From Belnapia arida (lineage in GTDB: Bacteria > Pseudomonadota > Alphaproteobacteria > Acetobacterales > Acetobacteraceae): a stretch of DNA of 64,000 bases. Position numbers and translations under genes: made by a program. The stretch lies in contig NZ_JAETWB010000018.1 in the NCBI RefSeq assembly GCF_016773205.1, forward strand, positions 26,757-90,756, in the 5' to 3' direction. The notes under the pieces are model-generated. The model made no database searches and was not told the origin of the DNA. It worked only from the letters and a program-made list of their open reading frames with translations. This document shows, one piece after another, positions 37,987 to 46,515 of the stretch. Position 1 is the stretch's first letter. Every line of letters starts with the position of its first letter.

Positions 37987-40281
37987 CTAATCCGGCATTG
38001 CCGCGGCCTCGTAACCGACCGGCACCGGGGCCCGGCCCGGAGTGGCGAGCGTGGCGCGGAGCTGCGCCAGCATCGCCTCCGCCGCCTCGCCAAGCTCCGC
38101 CTCCGGCCCGGCCACCGCCTCCACCGCGGCCAGTGCCCGCACACGCTCCTCCTGCTTCGGGAGCAGCTGGGGGAGGGTCGCTAGCGCCTCGGCCGGCGCC
38201 ATGCTGGCGATCACCGTCTGCCGGCGGATCATGGCCTGCCGTTCCTCCGGCGTCATGGCGGCGAAGGGCTCCTCCGTCGTCAGCATGGCGTTGGAGCGCA
38301 CCAGGCGGGAGCGGCGCACGCCGCCACGGGCGCGGGCCAGCAGGATCATCATGCGGATGACCGCTGCCGGATAGCCGCCCTCGGCGATCTGGGCCAGCGC
38401 CGCACGCACTTCGGGCGCCGTGGCTTCGGTCGCCGGCGGCGGGGCCTCGGGCGGCTCGGCCTGGGCCACGCCCCAGGTGCCAAGCGCGCCGTAGAGGGCG
38501 TGGAAGGCATATTCCGTCCAGCCGTCGCGGATGTCGCGGTAGAGATCGAAGCTCCGCTCCATGCCGTCGGCCCAGAGCCGCTCCCAGGCGAGGAAGGGGT
38601 TGGTGGGTGCCACCGGCCGCCGGTCCGCCCGTGCCTGCTCGGCCAGCGGCGCGACGGCAGCCATCGCCGGGTTGCGGTCGCTGAAGAGCGTGCGCCGCAG
38701 CCGCATCGGGTGCATCTGCCGCCGCAGCTCGGCCGTCCGCTCGGTGCTGAGCTGGCGGATGAAGGGCGCGGCGAAGAGGTCGTAAATCGACTGGTTCAGC
38801 GCCGAGATGCGGGCGACGGCGGGGAACGCCTCGTTCTTCGCCTCGCCGCTGCGGGCGCGGATGTCGGCCATGGTCCGCTCCTTGAGCTCGACCTGCCAGC
38901 CGCCGTTGCCGCCTTCCGTGGTGATGAGCATCTCGTAGAGGCCGGGGGCGACGCTGTCGATCAGCTGCAGCGTCTCGGCGATCTCGGTATGCTCCTTCAG
39001 CGCGATGGCGCCCGAGACGAAGATGCCGAGATGGCCGATATCCTCGTGCATCAGGTAGACGATGGTCTGGCCGAGCGTCTTGATCTCCTGCTCGTCGCGG
39101 TACACGTCGGCGATCCAGCGCAGCGCCTGGCCGGGCGGCGTGATGTTGTCGCCGGCCGAGGCGAAGACGACCACCGGACTGCGCACCGCGCGCATGTTGA
39201 AGGTGGCGCCGCCGCCGGCGCTGATCTCGCCGCGGGCGAATTTGTCGCCGATGAAGAGGTTCTCGACGATCCAGCGGATCTCGTCGCGGTTCATCAGGAA
39301 GTAACCGCCCCACCAGCGCTCGAACTCCAAAAAGCGTGGCGTCTCGCGGTCAACATTGGCGTAGAGATTGTAGTATTTCTTGAACCAGGTGTTGGCGGGC
39401 GACAGGCTCTCGAAGTTGAGCACCAGATTGGCGCCGTCGAACTTGCCGTTGCCGAGATCGGCCAGCAGCGCGGCCGGCCAGGAGCCGCCGGCGAGGCCGC
39501 CGAGATAGCGCATCGGGTTCCGCCCGCGCTCGCCGGCCCAATAGGAGAGCGGCGCGCCGTTCAGCACGATGGCGCCGGTGAGGTCGGGCTGCGAGGCGCC
39601 GAGCATCATCACCGCCCAGCCGCCCTGGCAATTGCCGATGACGACGGGCTTCGGCGCCTCCGGATGCAGCTTCGCCACCTCCTCAAGGAAGACGCCCTCG
39701 GCATGAGTGATGTCGAGGATGGTCTGGCCCGGCTCCGGGTCGCGGAAGAAGACGACGAAATAGACCGGGTGGCCGCGCCGCAGCGCGACTCCCACCTGGC
39801 TGTCCGACTTGAAGCCGCCGATGCCGGCGCCATGGCCGGCGCGCGGGTCGATGATGACGAAGGGACGCAGCTTCGGGTCCTGCGGCGCGGCGCCCTCGGG
39901 GCGGCGGATGCGGACCAGCGCGTAATTGCAGGGACGCGGCAGGGTGCGGCCGTCCACCACCATGTCCCAGGGGAAGAAGAGGACGGGCGGGCAGCCCTCC
40001 GCCTCATGCTCGTAGAAGGTGTTGCCCGCCTGGCGCAGGGCATCGAGGTAGAGGATGCCGCGCTGGGTCGCATCCACCGCATAATCCGCGGCCGCGGCGA
40101 GCAGCGTGGCCGGGTTGGAGGGAAGCGGCGGCGGGGCTGGCGGCAGGGCCGTGGGGGCGAGCTGCGCCGCCTGCCGCGTCGCCACATCGGTCAGGGTCCG
40201 GGCCTGGTCGATGATGCGCGACATGGTTTCGGCACCGCGGGCCAGCAGCTCGCGGCCCGGAGGGGGGGTGACCACGGTCAT
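37987..40281 (-). CDS. DUF3141 protein, PHA-synthase-like alpha/beta hydrolase
   Basis: A 764-residue protein of the DUF3141 family, related to poly(3-hydroxyalkanoate) synthases. The alpha/beta-hydrolase core has a lipase-box variant GNCQGG with cysteine at residue 218, as in PHA synthases. An aspartate follows in ASAGDNITPP (about 378), and a histidine in GHLGIFVSG (about 416), so a full Cys-Asp-His triad is present. Further conserved blocks are FFPWDMVVDGR, DPRAGHGAGIGGFKSDSQVG and NGAPLSYWAGERG. The C-terminal 300 residues are helical and of unknown role. ATG 40281 has AAGGAACA upstream; longer upstream extensions are not credible. A CTGC-N3-GCAG site lies just upstream. Confidence 0.85.
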   Translation of the reverse strand: MTVVTPPPGRELLARGAETMSRIIDQARTLTDVATRQAAQLAPTALPPAPPPLPSNPATLLAAAADYAVDATQRGILYLDALRQAGNTFYEHEAEGCPPVLFFPWDMVVDGRTLPRPCNYALVRIRRPEGAAPQDPKLRPFVIIDPRAGHGAGIGGFKSDSQVGVALRRGHPVYFVVFFRDPEPGQTILDITHAEGVFLEEVAKLHPEAPKPVVIGNCQGGWAVMMLGASQPDLTGAIVLNGAPLSYWAGERGRNPMRYLGGLAGGSWPAALLADLGNGKFDGANLVLNFESLSPANTWFKKYYNLYANVDRETPRFLEFERWWGGYFLMNRDEIRWIVENLFIGDKFARGEISAGGGATFNMRAVRSPVVVFASAGDNITPPGQALRWIADVYRDEQEIKTLGQTIVYLMHEDIGHLGIFVSGAIALKEHTEIAETLQLIDSVAPGLYEMLITTEGGNGGWQVELKERTMADIRARSGEAKNEAFPAVARISALNQSIYDLFAAPFIRQLSTERTAELRRQMHPMRLRRTLFSDRNPAMAAVAPLAEQARADRRPVAPTNPFLAWERLWADGMERSFDLYRDIRDGWTEYAFHALYGALGTWGVAQAEPPEAPPPATEATAPEVRAALAQIAEGGYPAAVIRMMILLARARGGVRRSRLVRSNAMLTTEEPFAAMTPEERQAMIRRQTVIASMAPAEALATLPQLLPKQEERVRALAAVEAVAGPEAELGEAAEAMLAQLRATLATPGRAPVPVGYEAAAMPD

Positions 40282-40307
40282 AGGCGTGTTCCTTAATTTT
40301 GGCCGGA

Positions 40308-40322
40308 TGCTGCGTCGCAGCA
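40308..40322. promoter_or_regulatory. PhaR-like operator upstream of the DUF3141 gene
   Basis: TGCTGCGTCGCAGCA is a perfect palindrome around a central T, 26 nt before the DUF3141 start. It contains CTGC-GTC-GCAG, which fits the CTGC-N3/4-GCAG site that I recall for the PHA-responsive repressor PhaR. The site also lies 85 nt before the divergent parD-like gene. Confidence 0.5.
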
Positions 40323-40407
40323 CGCGCAAAGTCCAGTCGAATACTCGGAAATGCGGTGACATCCCGAAATCTTTGGGGCTAGCCTTCCGCTTGGGGAGAA
40401 CCGTGCC

Positions 40408-40704
40408 GTGCCGCAAATCATGAAGCGATGCGTCGCCCTGCCACCGGAGCAGGCGCATTTCGTCGACGCGATGGTGGCATCGGGGGCCTATGAATCGAGC
40501 GGGGCGGTGATGCGGGCGGCGCTGCGCGCGTTGCAGGCCCGCGACGCCGCCATGGAACGCTGGGTGCTGGCACAGGTCGTGCCGGTGCTCGGGGCGATGC
40601 ATCCCGGCCCGGCTGTCGGCCCCGCGGATGACCACCTGCGGGCCGCGGTGCGGCGGCAGGAGGCGGTCTGGCTGGGCGAGGGCAATCAGCGCACCAAGAT
40701 GTAG
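40408..40704 (+). CDS. Orphan ParD-like antitoxin / ribbon-helix-helix protein
   Basis: A 98-residue protein whose first 50 residues fit the ParD/CopG ribbon-helix-helix fold: a short basic strand (KRCVALPPEQAHFVDAMVASG), then the AYESSGAVMRAALRALQ helix pair. In ParDE modules the C-terminal part wraps the toxin. Here the tail (residues 55-98) is unusual and no ParE-like gene is adjacent on either side. GTG 40408 has GGGGAG upstream; ATG 40420 is an alternative. The 3' end overlaps the convergent TonB gene by 19 nt. Confidence 0.65.
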   Translation: MPQIMKRCVALPPEQAHFVDAMVASGAYESSGAVMRAALRALQARDAAMERWVLAQVVPVLGAMHPGPAVGPADDHLRAAVRRQEAVWLGEGNQRTKM

Positions 40705-41708
40705 CGCATCGTAAAGTCGATGGTCACGCCGTTGGGGTCCGCCCCAGGCGGGAAGGCCGGCAACGTCGCGCCACGGAACATCGACATCAGGCCCGCATCA
40801 AGCCAGACCGAGCCCGAAGGGCCGATCAGCCGTACCGACTTCACCTTGCCGTTCGGGTCGGCGATCACCTGTACCCGGCTGCTGCCCTGATGGCCCGCCT
40901 CCACGGCGCTGGCCGGGTAGCGCTTGTTCTCGTCCACCCAACGGCGGAAGGCGTTCCGCCAATCCGGCCCGACCTGGGCGCCGCGCACATCCGCCTCGGA
41001 CTCCGTCGAGTTGCGGCCGAGTGTCGCCAGGGGGCCGGGTGACAGGTCGAGCCGCGAGCGCGGCGTGCCCGGCGGCGCCGACGGGGTGGCGGGCGCGAGG
41101 TTCCTCGCTTCCGGCATCCAGACCCCAGGCAAGCGCTGCGCCGGCGCGGCCGGGCGGGCGGCGGTCTGCGGCGGGGCCGGGGGCGGCGGGCTCGGGCGCG
41201 GCACCTCGCGCGGCAGCGGGATGGGCGGAGGGGGCGTCGGCAGGGCCTCGGCGGCGGCCGGGGGCGGGGGCGGCGGAGCCGGGGCGGGCTCAGCGAACTC
41301 CGTGCGCGGCGGTGCCGGCGGCGGCGGGGCTGGCGGCAGCGGCAGGGGCGGCGCCGGCGGTGCCGTAGCCTCGGGCACCGGCGGCGGCTGGGCCGGTTGC
41401 GGGAGCGACGGCGGGCTCGGGGGAGCAGGGGGGGGCGCCTCCTGCTCCGGCCGGGCCTCGCCCTGCTCGTCGCCCGGGCGGCCGGGGGCACCTGATTGAT
41501 ACTCGACCTCGAAGGAGGGCGGCGGCAGCGGCTCCGGCGGCCGCTCGCGGGTCATCACCGCCAGCACCACCAGGCCGAGGAAGCCGAGATGCAGCAGCAC
41601 CGAGCCGACCAGGCCCGGCCGCAGCCGGCGCCAGGGGCGCTGCGCACGGGGGATGCGGCGGCGGCCCGGTCGGAGCGCCGGCTCGGCCCGGAGGGTCGGT
41701 GCGGTCAC
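40686..41708 (-). CDS. Energy transducer TonB family protein
   Basis: A 340-residue TonB-type protein that would carry proton-motive energy from ExbBD to outer-membrane receptors. An arginine-rich cytoplasmic N-terminus (about 30 residues) precedes a single TM (about 33-51, GSVLLHLGFLGLVVLAVM). A very long proline-rich periplasmic spacer follows (about 55-200). The C-terminal TonB domain runs from about 248 and contains NKRYPASAVEAGHQGSSRVQVI and the YPxxA motif. It has a GTG start. The DUF6489 gene lies 9 nt upstream and no exbB/exbD is nearby. Confidence 0.88.
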   Translation of the reverse strand: MTAPTLRAEPALRPGRRRIPRAQRPWRRLRPGLVGSVLLHLGFLGLVVLAVMTRERPPEPLPPPSFEVEYQSGAPGRPGDEQGEARPEQEAPPPAPPSPPSLPQPAQPPPVPEATAPPAPPLPLPPAPPPPAPPRTEFAEPAPAPPPPPPAAAEALPTPPPPIPLPREVPRPSPPPPAPPQTAARPAAPAQRLPGVWMPEARNLAPATPSAPPGTPRSRLDLSPGPLATLGRNSTESEADVRGAQVGPDWRNAFRRWVDENKRYPASAVEAGHQGSSRVQVIADPNGKVKSVRLIGPSGSVWLDAGLMSMFRGATLPAFPPGADPNGVTIDFTMRYILVR

Positions 41709-41717
41709 GCGGCGCGG

Positions 41718-41987
41718 TCAGCCCTGGCTGCCGGGCCCCTTGCCGCCCGCCATCGGCGTGAACAGGCGGAAGAGGCCGGCCATGGCGTCGCGCATCTGCT
41801 CGGGCGTCTGCGGGGCGAGGGGCATCCAGGTCCGCAGCAGCGCCTCGGGCGAGAGCGCGTCGACGGCGTCCAGCATCTGCTGCTGCATCTTCGCCAGCAC
41901 CGCATCCTGCATCGGCCGCAGATCGGGCAGGCCAAGGAAGGTGCGGGCCTCCTCGGGCGTGCAATCGACCTCGACGTTGATCTTCAT
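41718..41987 (-). CDS. DUF6489 family protein
   Basis: An 89-residue soluble protein opening MKINVEVDCTPEEARTFLGLPDL, the characteristic start of the DUF6489 family found widely in alphaproteobacteria. The rest is helical (MQDAVLAKMQQQMLDAVDAL) with a glycine-rich tail. Function is unknown. ATG 41987 gives the family N-terminus; an in-frame ATG at 42017 adds ten non-conserved residues. It is 9 nt upstream of the TonB gene, suggesting co-transcription. Confidence 0.75.
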   Translation of the reverse strand: MKINVEVDCTPEEARTFLGLPDLRPMQDAVLAKMQQQMLDAVDALSPEALLRTWMPLAPQTPEQMRDAMAGLFRLFTPMAGGKGPGSQG

Positions 41988-42146
41988 GGATTCCGGAACT
42001 CCGCGCGCATCGCCCATATGGACCGGGCGCGCCGGCTTCGCCAGCGGGGTTACGCTTTGTTGGCGAGGCGTGACCGTTTCATCCGGCCGCAGTTGCGCGG
42101 CAGCAGGGGGCGGCTAGGCTGGCGCGAGAGCCGGACGGAGCCTGCC

Positions 42147-43208
42147 ATGCTGAAATTCAGCAATTTCCTTTTCACCGAGAGCCGCGAGCCGGCGAGCGAT
42201 GCCCGCGTCATCCGCGAGTGCCTGGAGGAGGCGAAGCTCTGCGACGAACTCGGCGTCGAGGTGATCTGGCTTGCCGAGCACCATTTCGACGGCAATTGCG
42301 CCTATGTGGACCCGACCGCCTTCGCCGCCGCCGTGCTGGCCGCGACCAGGCGGGTGAAGGTGGGCTTCGCCGTGGCGCAGGTCTCGCTGCATCACCCGAT
42401 GCGCCTCGCCGAGCAGATTGCGTTGCTGGACAACCTCGGCGAGGGGCGGCTCATCGTCGGGCTCGGCCGCGGCACTGCCTACAATGTCTACGAGTACCAG
42501 GGCTACGGCATCGACTGGCGCGAGGCGGGGGCGCGCTATGCCGAAGCCGAAGCGATCATGCTCGAAGCCTGGACCAACAAGGCGGGCGTCACCCACAAGG
42601 GCCAATTCTGGGACATCCAGGCGCCGCGGCTGCGGCCGGAATGCTTCACCCAGCCGCATCCGGCGGTGCTGCGGGCTGCCTCCTCGGAAGAGGGGGCGCT
42701 GCATCTCGCCGCACGCGGCCTGCCCTTCATGATGAACGTGCAGTCGATCGAGGTGACGCGGCAGCGCCTCGCCGCCTATCGCGCCGCGCTGGCCGCGGCC
42801 GGGCATGACGAGGCGCATGTCGCCCACTGCATGGCGGATAGCTGGGTCTGGCGCAACGTCGTCGTCGCTGCCACGGATGCCGAGGCGGCGCGCATCGGCA
42901 TCCCCGCCTTCGAGGCGATGCAGGAGCAGCGGCGGGTGATGCGGGAGCGCGTCTATGCCGAGCAGGGCATCCGCATGGTGGAGGAGCGGGTGCCGCCGGC
43001 GCGGGCGCAGGTGGAGAGCGCCCTGATCCATGGCTCGCCGGCGACGGTCGCGGCGAAGATGGCGGAGATCGACCGCACCGGCGTCGGCGGGGTGATCTGC
43101 TCCTTCCGGCTCGGGCCGATGCCGGCGGAGGTGGCGAACGAGTCCATCCGGCTGTTCATGACGCGGGTCGCGCCGGAATTCGGGCCGCGCGCGGCGGCGG
43201 CGGAGTAG
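42147..43208 (+). CDS. LLM-class flavin-dependent oxidoreductase
   Basis: A 353-residue bacterial-luciferase-like monooxygenase that uses reduced flavin. The TIM-barrel signposts are LGVEVIWLAEHHFDGNCAYVDP, KVGFAVAQVSLHHPMRLAEQIALLD and GRLIVGLGRGTAYNVYEYQGYGID. The C-terminal block ALIHGSPATVAAKMAEIDRTGVGGVICSF also fits. Substrates in this class are diverse (alkanes, sulfonates, ring compounds), so none is assigned. The start is ATG 42147, with a CGGAG site about seven bases upstream. It diverges from the DUF6489-TonB pair. Confidence 0.9.
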   Translation: MLKFSNFLFTESREPASDARVIRECLEEAKLCDELGVEVIWLAEHHFDGNCAYVDPTAFAAAVLAATRRVKVGFAVAQVSLHHPMRLAEQIALLDNLGEGRLIVGLGRGTAYNVYEYQGYGIDWREAGARYAEAEAIMLEAWTNKAGVTHKGQFWDIQAPRLRPECFTQPHPAVLRAASSEEGALHLAARGLPFMMNVQSIEVTRQRLAAYRAALAAAGHDEAHVAHCMADSWVWRNVVVAATDAEAARIGIPAFEAMQEQRRVMRERVYAEQGIRMVEERVPPARAQVESALIHGSPATVAAKMAEIDRTGVGGVICSFRLGPMPAEVANESIRLFMTRVAPEFGPRAAAAE

Positions 43209-43245
43209 CGCCGGGGGTTGGCCGCCCCGGCGCCTGCCTCGGCCC

Positions 43246-43458
43246 TCAGCTGGAGGAGCGACCCCCATGGCTGTTCTGGCCGCCCTTGCGGCCCGCCTCG
43301 GCCGCCTTCTCGCGGTTGTTGGCGAAGTTGCCGGGGTTGTTCTCCTTGCCCTGGCTCATGCCGCCCATATGGCCGGCCTCGCGCGCCTTCTCGCGGTCAT
43401 TGGCGAAATTGCCGGGATTGCCCTTGCCGCCGCCGCCGGAGCCCTGTTGATTCGCCAT
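43246..43458 (-). CDS. KGG-repeat general stress protein, two-repeat form
   Basis: A 70-residue hydrophilic glycine-rich protein. It contains two copies of the repeat NPGNFANDREKAREAGHMGG and NPGNFANNREKAAEAGRKGG (about residues 14-33 and 41-60) and ends KGGQNSHGGRSSS. This is the Con-10/YciG-like KGG motif found in stress and desiccation-associated proteins. A five-repeat relative lies 15 kb away. ATG 43458 is preceded by AGGGAAAC. Upstream on the minus strand GGAAAC and CGTT are separated by 15 nt, close to but not matching the EcfG general-stress promoter consensus. Confidence 0.88.
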   Translation of the reverse strand: MANQQGSGGGGKGNPGNFANDREKAREAGHMGGMSQGKENNPGNFANNREKAAEAGRKGGQNSHGGRSSS

Positions 43459-43587
43459 CGGTCGTTTCCCTGTTCCTTGTGGTGGGGGCGGGGTTACGCT
43501 CCCGCCCGTTGGCGTAACGCGGAAGGTCATCGCCGTTTCCCGCAGGCGTTGAGCAACTGTTGAAGCCCTGACAGCGAGGTCTCCCCG

Positions 43588-44988
43588 ATGGCCGATGCAT
43601 CGCCGCTTGTGATCCTTGAGGGGCTCTGGCGCGCGGCGGGGCTGGCGCCGGGGGCCATGCCGGAGCTTCGGTTGACGGGTGGGGAGCCGGCGCTGCCATC
43701 CTCCTTCCGCATCGGCGCGGCGGCGCAGGCGAGCATCGGCGCGGCGACGGCGGCGGTGGCGGCACTGCACCGGGCGCGGGGCGGGGCGGCGCAGGCGGTC
43801 TCGGTCGAGATGCGGCATGCGGCGCTGTCCTTCCTCTCGGAGCGCTACCTCGCGCTCGACAGCGGCGATGCGGGGGCCAGGTGGGACGACATCGCCGGCA
43901 CCTATCGCTGCGGCGACGGGCGCTACGTCAGGCTTCACACGAATTTCCCGCATCACCGGGCGGGCACGCTGCGGCTGCTCGGCTGCGAGGGCAACCGGGC
44001 GGCGGTGGGGGCGGCGCTTGGCGGGTGGGAGGCCTTCGGCTTCGAGCAGGCGGCGGCCGAGGCGGGGCTCTGCGTCGCCGCCATGCGAAGCTTCGCCGAA
44101 TGGGATGCGCATCCGCAGGGGCAGGCGATAGCCGCGCTGACGCCGGTGCGGCTCGAGAAGATCGGCGAGGCACCGCCGCTGCCCCTGCCGCAGGCAGGTG
44201 TGCGGCCGCTCGAGGGCATCCGCGTGCTGGAGCTGACGCGGGTGATCGCGGGGCCGGTCTGCGGGCGGACCCTGGCCGCGCACGGGGCGGATGTGCTGCA
44301 TGTCAGCGCGGCGCATCTGCCGAGTTTCGACGAACTGATCGTCGATACCGGGCGGGGCAAGCGGACGGCCTCGCTCGACCTGCGTGCGGAGGACGGGCGG
44401 GAGCGGCTGCGGGCACTGGCTGGCTCGGCGGATGTCTTCCTCCAGGGGTACCGGCCGGGGGCGGTGGCGGGGCATGGCTTCTCGCCCGAGGCACTGGCGG
44501 CGCTGCGGCCCGGGATCGTCTGCACCTCGCTCTCGGCCTATGGCGAGGTCGGCCCCTGGGGCGGGCGGCGGGGCTTCGACTCGCTGGTCCAGACGGCGAG
44601 CGGCTTCAACCATGCCGAGGCGGAGGCGGCGGGCAGCCTGCCTGAGCCGAAGGTGCTGCCCTGCCAGGCGCTGGACCACGCCTCGGGGTACCTGCTTGCC
44701 TTCGGCACGCTGGCGGCGCTGCTGCGGCGGGCGGAGGAGGGCGGATCGTGGCGGGTAGCGGTCTCGCTCGCCGGGACGGCGCGGTGGCTGCTCAGCCTCG
44801 GACGGATCGAGGGCGGGTTCGGCGTGGCGGTGCCGAAGATGGCGGAGCTGGGCGGGCTGCTCGAGACGGGCGAGAGCGGCTTCGGGCGGCTGACCGCGCT
44901 GCGCGAGCCAGGGCGGCCGGAGGCGACGCCGCCCTTCTGGGCGTTGCCCTCGGTGCCGCTCGGGACGCACCGGGCGGAGTGGGTTTAA
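43588..44988 (+). CDS. CoA-transferase family III protein with rearranged domain order
   Basis: A 466-residue CaiB/BaiF-family protein. The canonical N-terminal Rossmann start (PLEGIRVLELTRVIAGPVCGR) only appears at about residue 208. The first 200 residues look like the middle and end part of the same family (AALHRARGGAAQAVSVEMRHAAL, GTYRCGDGRYVRL). The second part has GRGKRTASLDL, SLSAYGEVGPWGG and the presumed catalytic aspartate in ALDHASGYLLAFGTLAALLRR, then ends soon after. It therefore resembles one full fold cut and re-joined in swapped order, with some duplication. It diverges from the KGG gene. Confidence 0.82.
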   Translation: MADASPLVILEGLWRAAGLAPGAMPELRLTGGEPALPSSFRIGAAAQASIGAATAAVAALHRARGGAAQAVSVEMRHAALSFLSERYLALDSGDAGARWDDIAGTYRCGDGRYVRLHTNFPHHRAGTLRLLGCEGNRAAVGAALGGWEAFGFEQAAAEAGLCVAAMRSFAEWDAHPQGQAIAALTPVRLEKIGEAPPLPLPQAGVRPLEGIRVLELTRVIAGPVCGRTLAAHGADVLHVSAAHLPSFDELIVDTGRGKRTASLDLRAEDGRERLRALAGSADVFLQGYRPGAVAGHGFSPEALAALRPGIVCTSLSAYGEVGPWGGRRGFDSLVQTASGFNHAEAEAAGSLPEPKVLPCQALDHASGYLLAFGTLAALLRRAEEGGSWRVAVSLAGTARWLLSLGRIEGGFGVAVPKMAELGGLLETGESGFGRLTALREPGRPEATPPFWALPSVPLGTHRAEWV

Positions 44989-44998
44989 GGGGCCCGGA

Positions 44999-45019
44999 CG
45001 GCTTCAATTCTTGAAGCCG
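44999..45019. other. 9-bp hairpin in a convergent gap
   Basis: CGGCTTCAA (44999-45007) pairs with TTGAAGCCG (45011-45019) around TTC, 11 nt after the CoA-transferase stop. It has no T-run. It may separate the two convergent transcripts, the other being the Bug-receptor gene ending at 45143. Confidence 0.4.
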
Positions 45020-45142
45020 CCTCCTGCAGGATCAATGGTTTGGGAGGGAATTTGAGGGATTGATGGGTTGAGGCGGGGGTGCCGGGCGGGGCTTGTGCGG
45101 CGACCGTTTTCCTATAGCAGAGACGGTGCTATAACGCAATGA

Positions 45143-46108
45143 TCAGTCGGCGGTGATGCCGGCCTCGCGCACCAGCACGGCCATGGCGGCGCGCTCGCGC
45201 TTCAGGAATTCGACGAATTCGGCCGGGCTGTTGCCGAGGGCCAGCGCACCGAGGGCGGTGAGGCGCTCAGTGACCCTCGGGTCGCGCAGCGCCGCCTGGC
45301 AGGCCTCGTGCAGGCGTTCGGTGATGGCCGGGGGCAGGCCGGCGGGGCCGTAGACGCCGTTCCATTCGGTCTGGTCGTAGCCGGGGAAGCCCAGCTCGGC
45401 GACGGTCGGGATCTCCGGCAGGCTCGGGATGCGTCCGGCGGAGGAGGCGGCCAGCGGGCGCAGGCGGCCCTCCTGCGCGAGCGCGGCGGCGCTCGCCACC
45501 GTGGCGAAGCCGAAATCGACATCGCCGGCGAGCACGGCGGCCAGCGCCGGCCCGCCACCGCGATAGGGGACGTGGCTGAACCCGACCTTCGCCCGGTCCG
45601 CCAGCACGGCGGTCGCGATGTGGTTGGAGATGCCGTTGCCGGAGGAGCTGTAGGTGAGGCGGCCCGGCTCGGCGCGGGCTTTGGCGAGCAGGGCCTCAAG
45701 GCTGCGCAAGGGGCTGTCGGGGCGGACCACGAGCAGCAGCGGGTAGACGGTGACGCGGCTGACCGGGGTGAAGCCGGTGACGTAGTCGAAGGGCAGGTTG
45801 CGGAACAGCACCTGGTTGACGGCCTGGTTGGCGGCATCGACGAGGAGGGTGGTGCCGTCCGGCGCGGCGCGGGCGGCCTCCGCAGCGCCGATGGTGCCGC
45901 CGGCACCGGCTCGGTTCTCGACCACGGCGGGCTGGCCGAGGAAGGTGGCGAAGGCGGGGGCGAAGAGGCGGGCCGTGGTGTCGGCGCCGCCGCCGGGCGA
46001 GAAGGGGACGATCAGCCGGACCTGGCGCGCCGGGGCCCATTGGGCGAGGGCAGGCGTGGCGAGAAGGGAGGCGGCGAGTGCGGGCAGGCTGCGGCGGGTG
46101 GTGGCCAT
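45143..46108 (-). CDS. Tripartite tricarboxylate transporter (Bug family) substrate-binding protein
   Basis: A 321-residue periplasmic receptor with a signal peptide (MATTRRSLPALAASLLATPALA). The mature part has VRLIVPFSPGGGADTTAR, ENRAGAGGTIGA, a YVTGFTPVSRV block, SHVPYRGGGPALAAVLAGDVDFGF and a C-terminal PPAITERLHEACQAAL helix, all typical of Bug proteins. They bind carboxylates and related small acids. The membrane subunits TctA and TctB are not in the window, so it is an orphan receptor, as is common in this group. ATG 46108 follows GGGGAGAC. A 400-nt gap without genes lies upstream. Confidence 0.92.
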   Translation of the reverse strand: MATTRRSLPALAASLLATPALAQWAPARQVRLIVPFSPGGGADTTARLFAPAFATFLGQPAVVENRAGAGGTIGAAEAARAAPDGTTLLVDAANQAVNQVLFRNLPFDYVTGFTPVSRVTVYPLLLVVRPDSPLRSLEALLAKARAEPGRLTYSSSGNGISNHIATAVLADRAKVGFSHVPYRGGGPALAAVLAGDVDFGFATVASAAALAQEGRLRPLAASSAGRIPSLPEIPTVAELGFPGYDQTEWNGVYGPAGLPPAITERLHEACQAALRDPRVTERLTALGALALGNSPAEFVEFLKRERAAMAVLVREAGITAD

Positions 46109-46515
46109 GGCGGTGTCTCCCCGGATGGGGGATGGTGGCGGTGGGGCGGGTGGCGCGCAACGGGTGGGGGAAGGGAACACCTTTCGGGCGGCTGGTCTGC
46201 CTCGCGGCGGCCCGCCCGCGGCCCGCCGCTTGATGATGGAGGAGCGGCGGGTCGGGCGCTTCCGCCGCGCCTTCCGCGACCTCAAGATCAGGCCGCTGGA
46301 AGGGGCCTGACACCCCGCGGCCCGCCTGGGCCGTGGCTCTCATTCCCCGGCCGCCGCGGCATCGGGCGGTCGGGCCACATCGTTGAGGAAACCTGCGGCT
46401 TTTCATGCCGAACATGGGTTTTGGCTTCCACCGCCCGCTGGCCGACCCTAATCCTGCGAGACGCGCCAACGGCCCCCCGCCTGCAGGGTTGTCTGGTCCC
46501 AGCGAGGGTGACTGT
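46109..46515. other. Non-coding 400-nt gap between Bug receptor and histidine kinase
   Basis: This divergent interval must supply promoters for both flanking genes. I see no credible gene. A 25-codon frame (46233-46310) encodes an arginine-rich peptide and is not convincing. Both upstream ATGs of the histidine kinase (46405, 46414) fall in here but are not preferred as its start. Confidence 0.5.

Noticed and set aside
43516..43540. An EcfG-type general stress promoter upstream of the two-repeat KGG gene
   Set aside because: GGAAAC and CGTT are present on the right strand, but the -35 is not GGAAC and the 15-nt spacing is off, so it does not meet the consensus.
46233..46310. A 25-codon arginine-rich frame in the gap before the histidine kinase
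   Set aside because: It is very short, has no conserved pattern that I know, and could occur by chance in GC-rich non-coding DNA.
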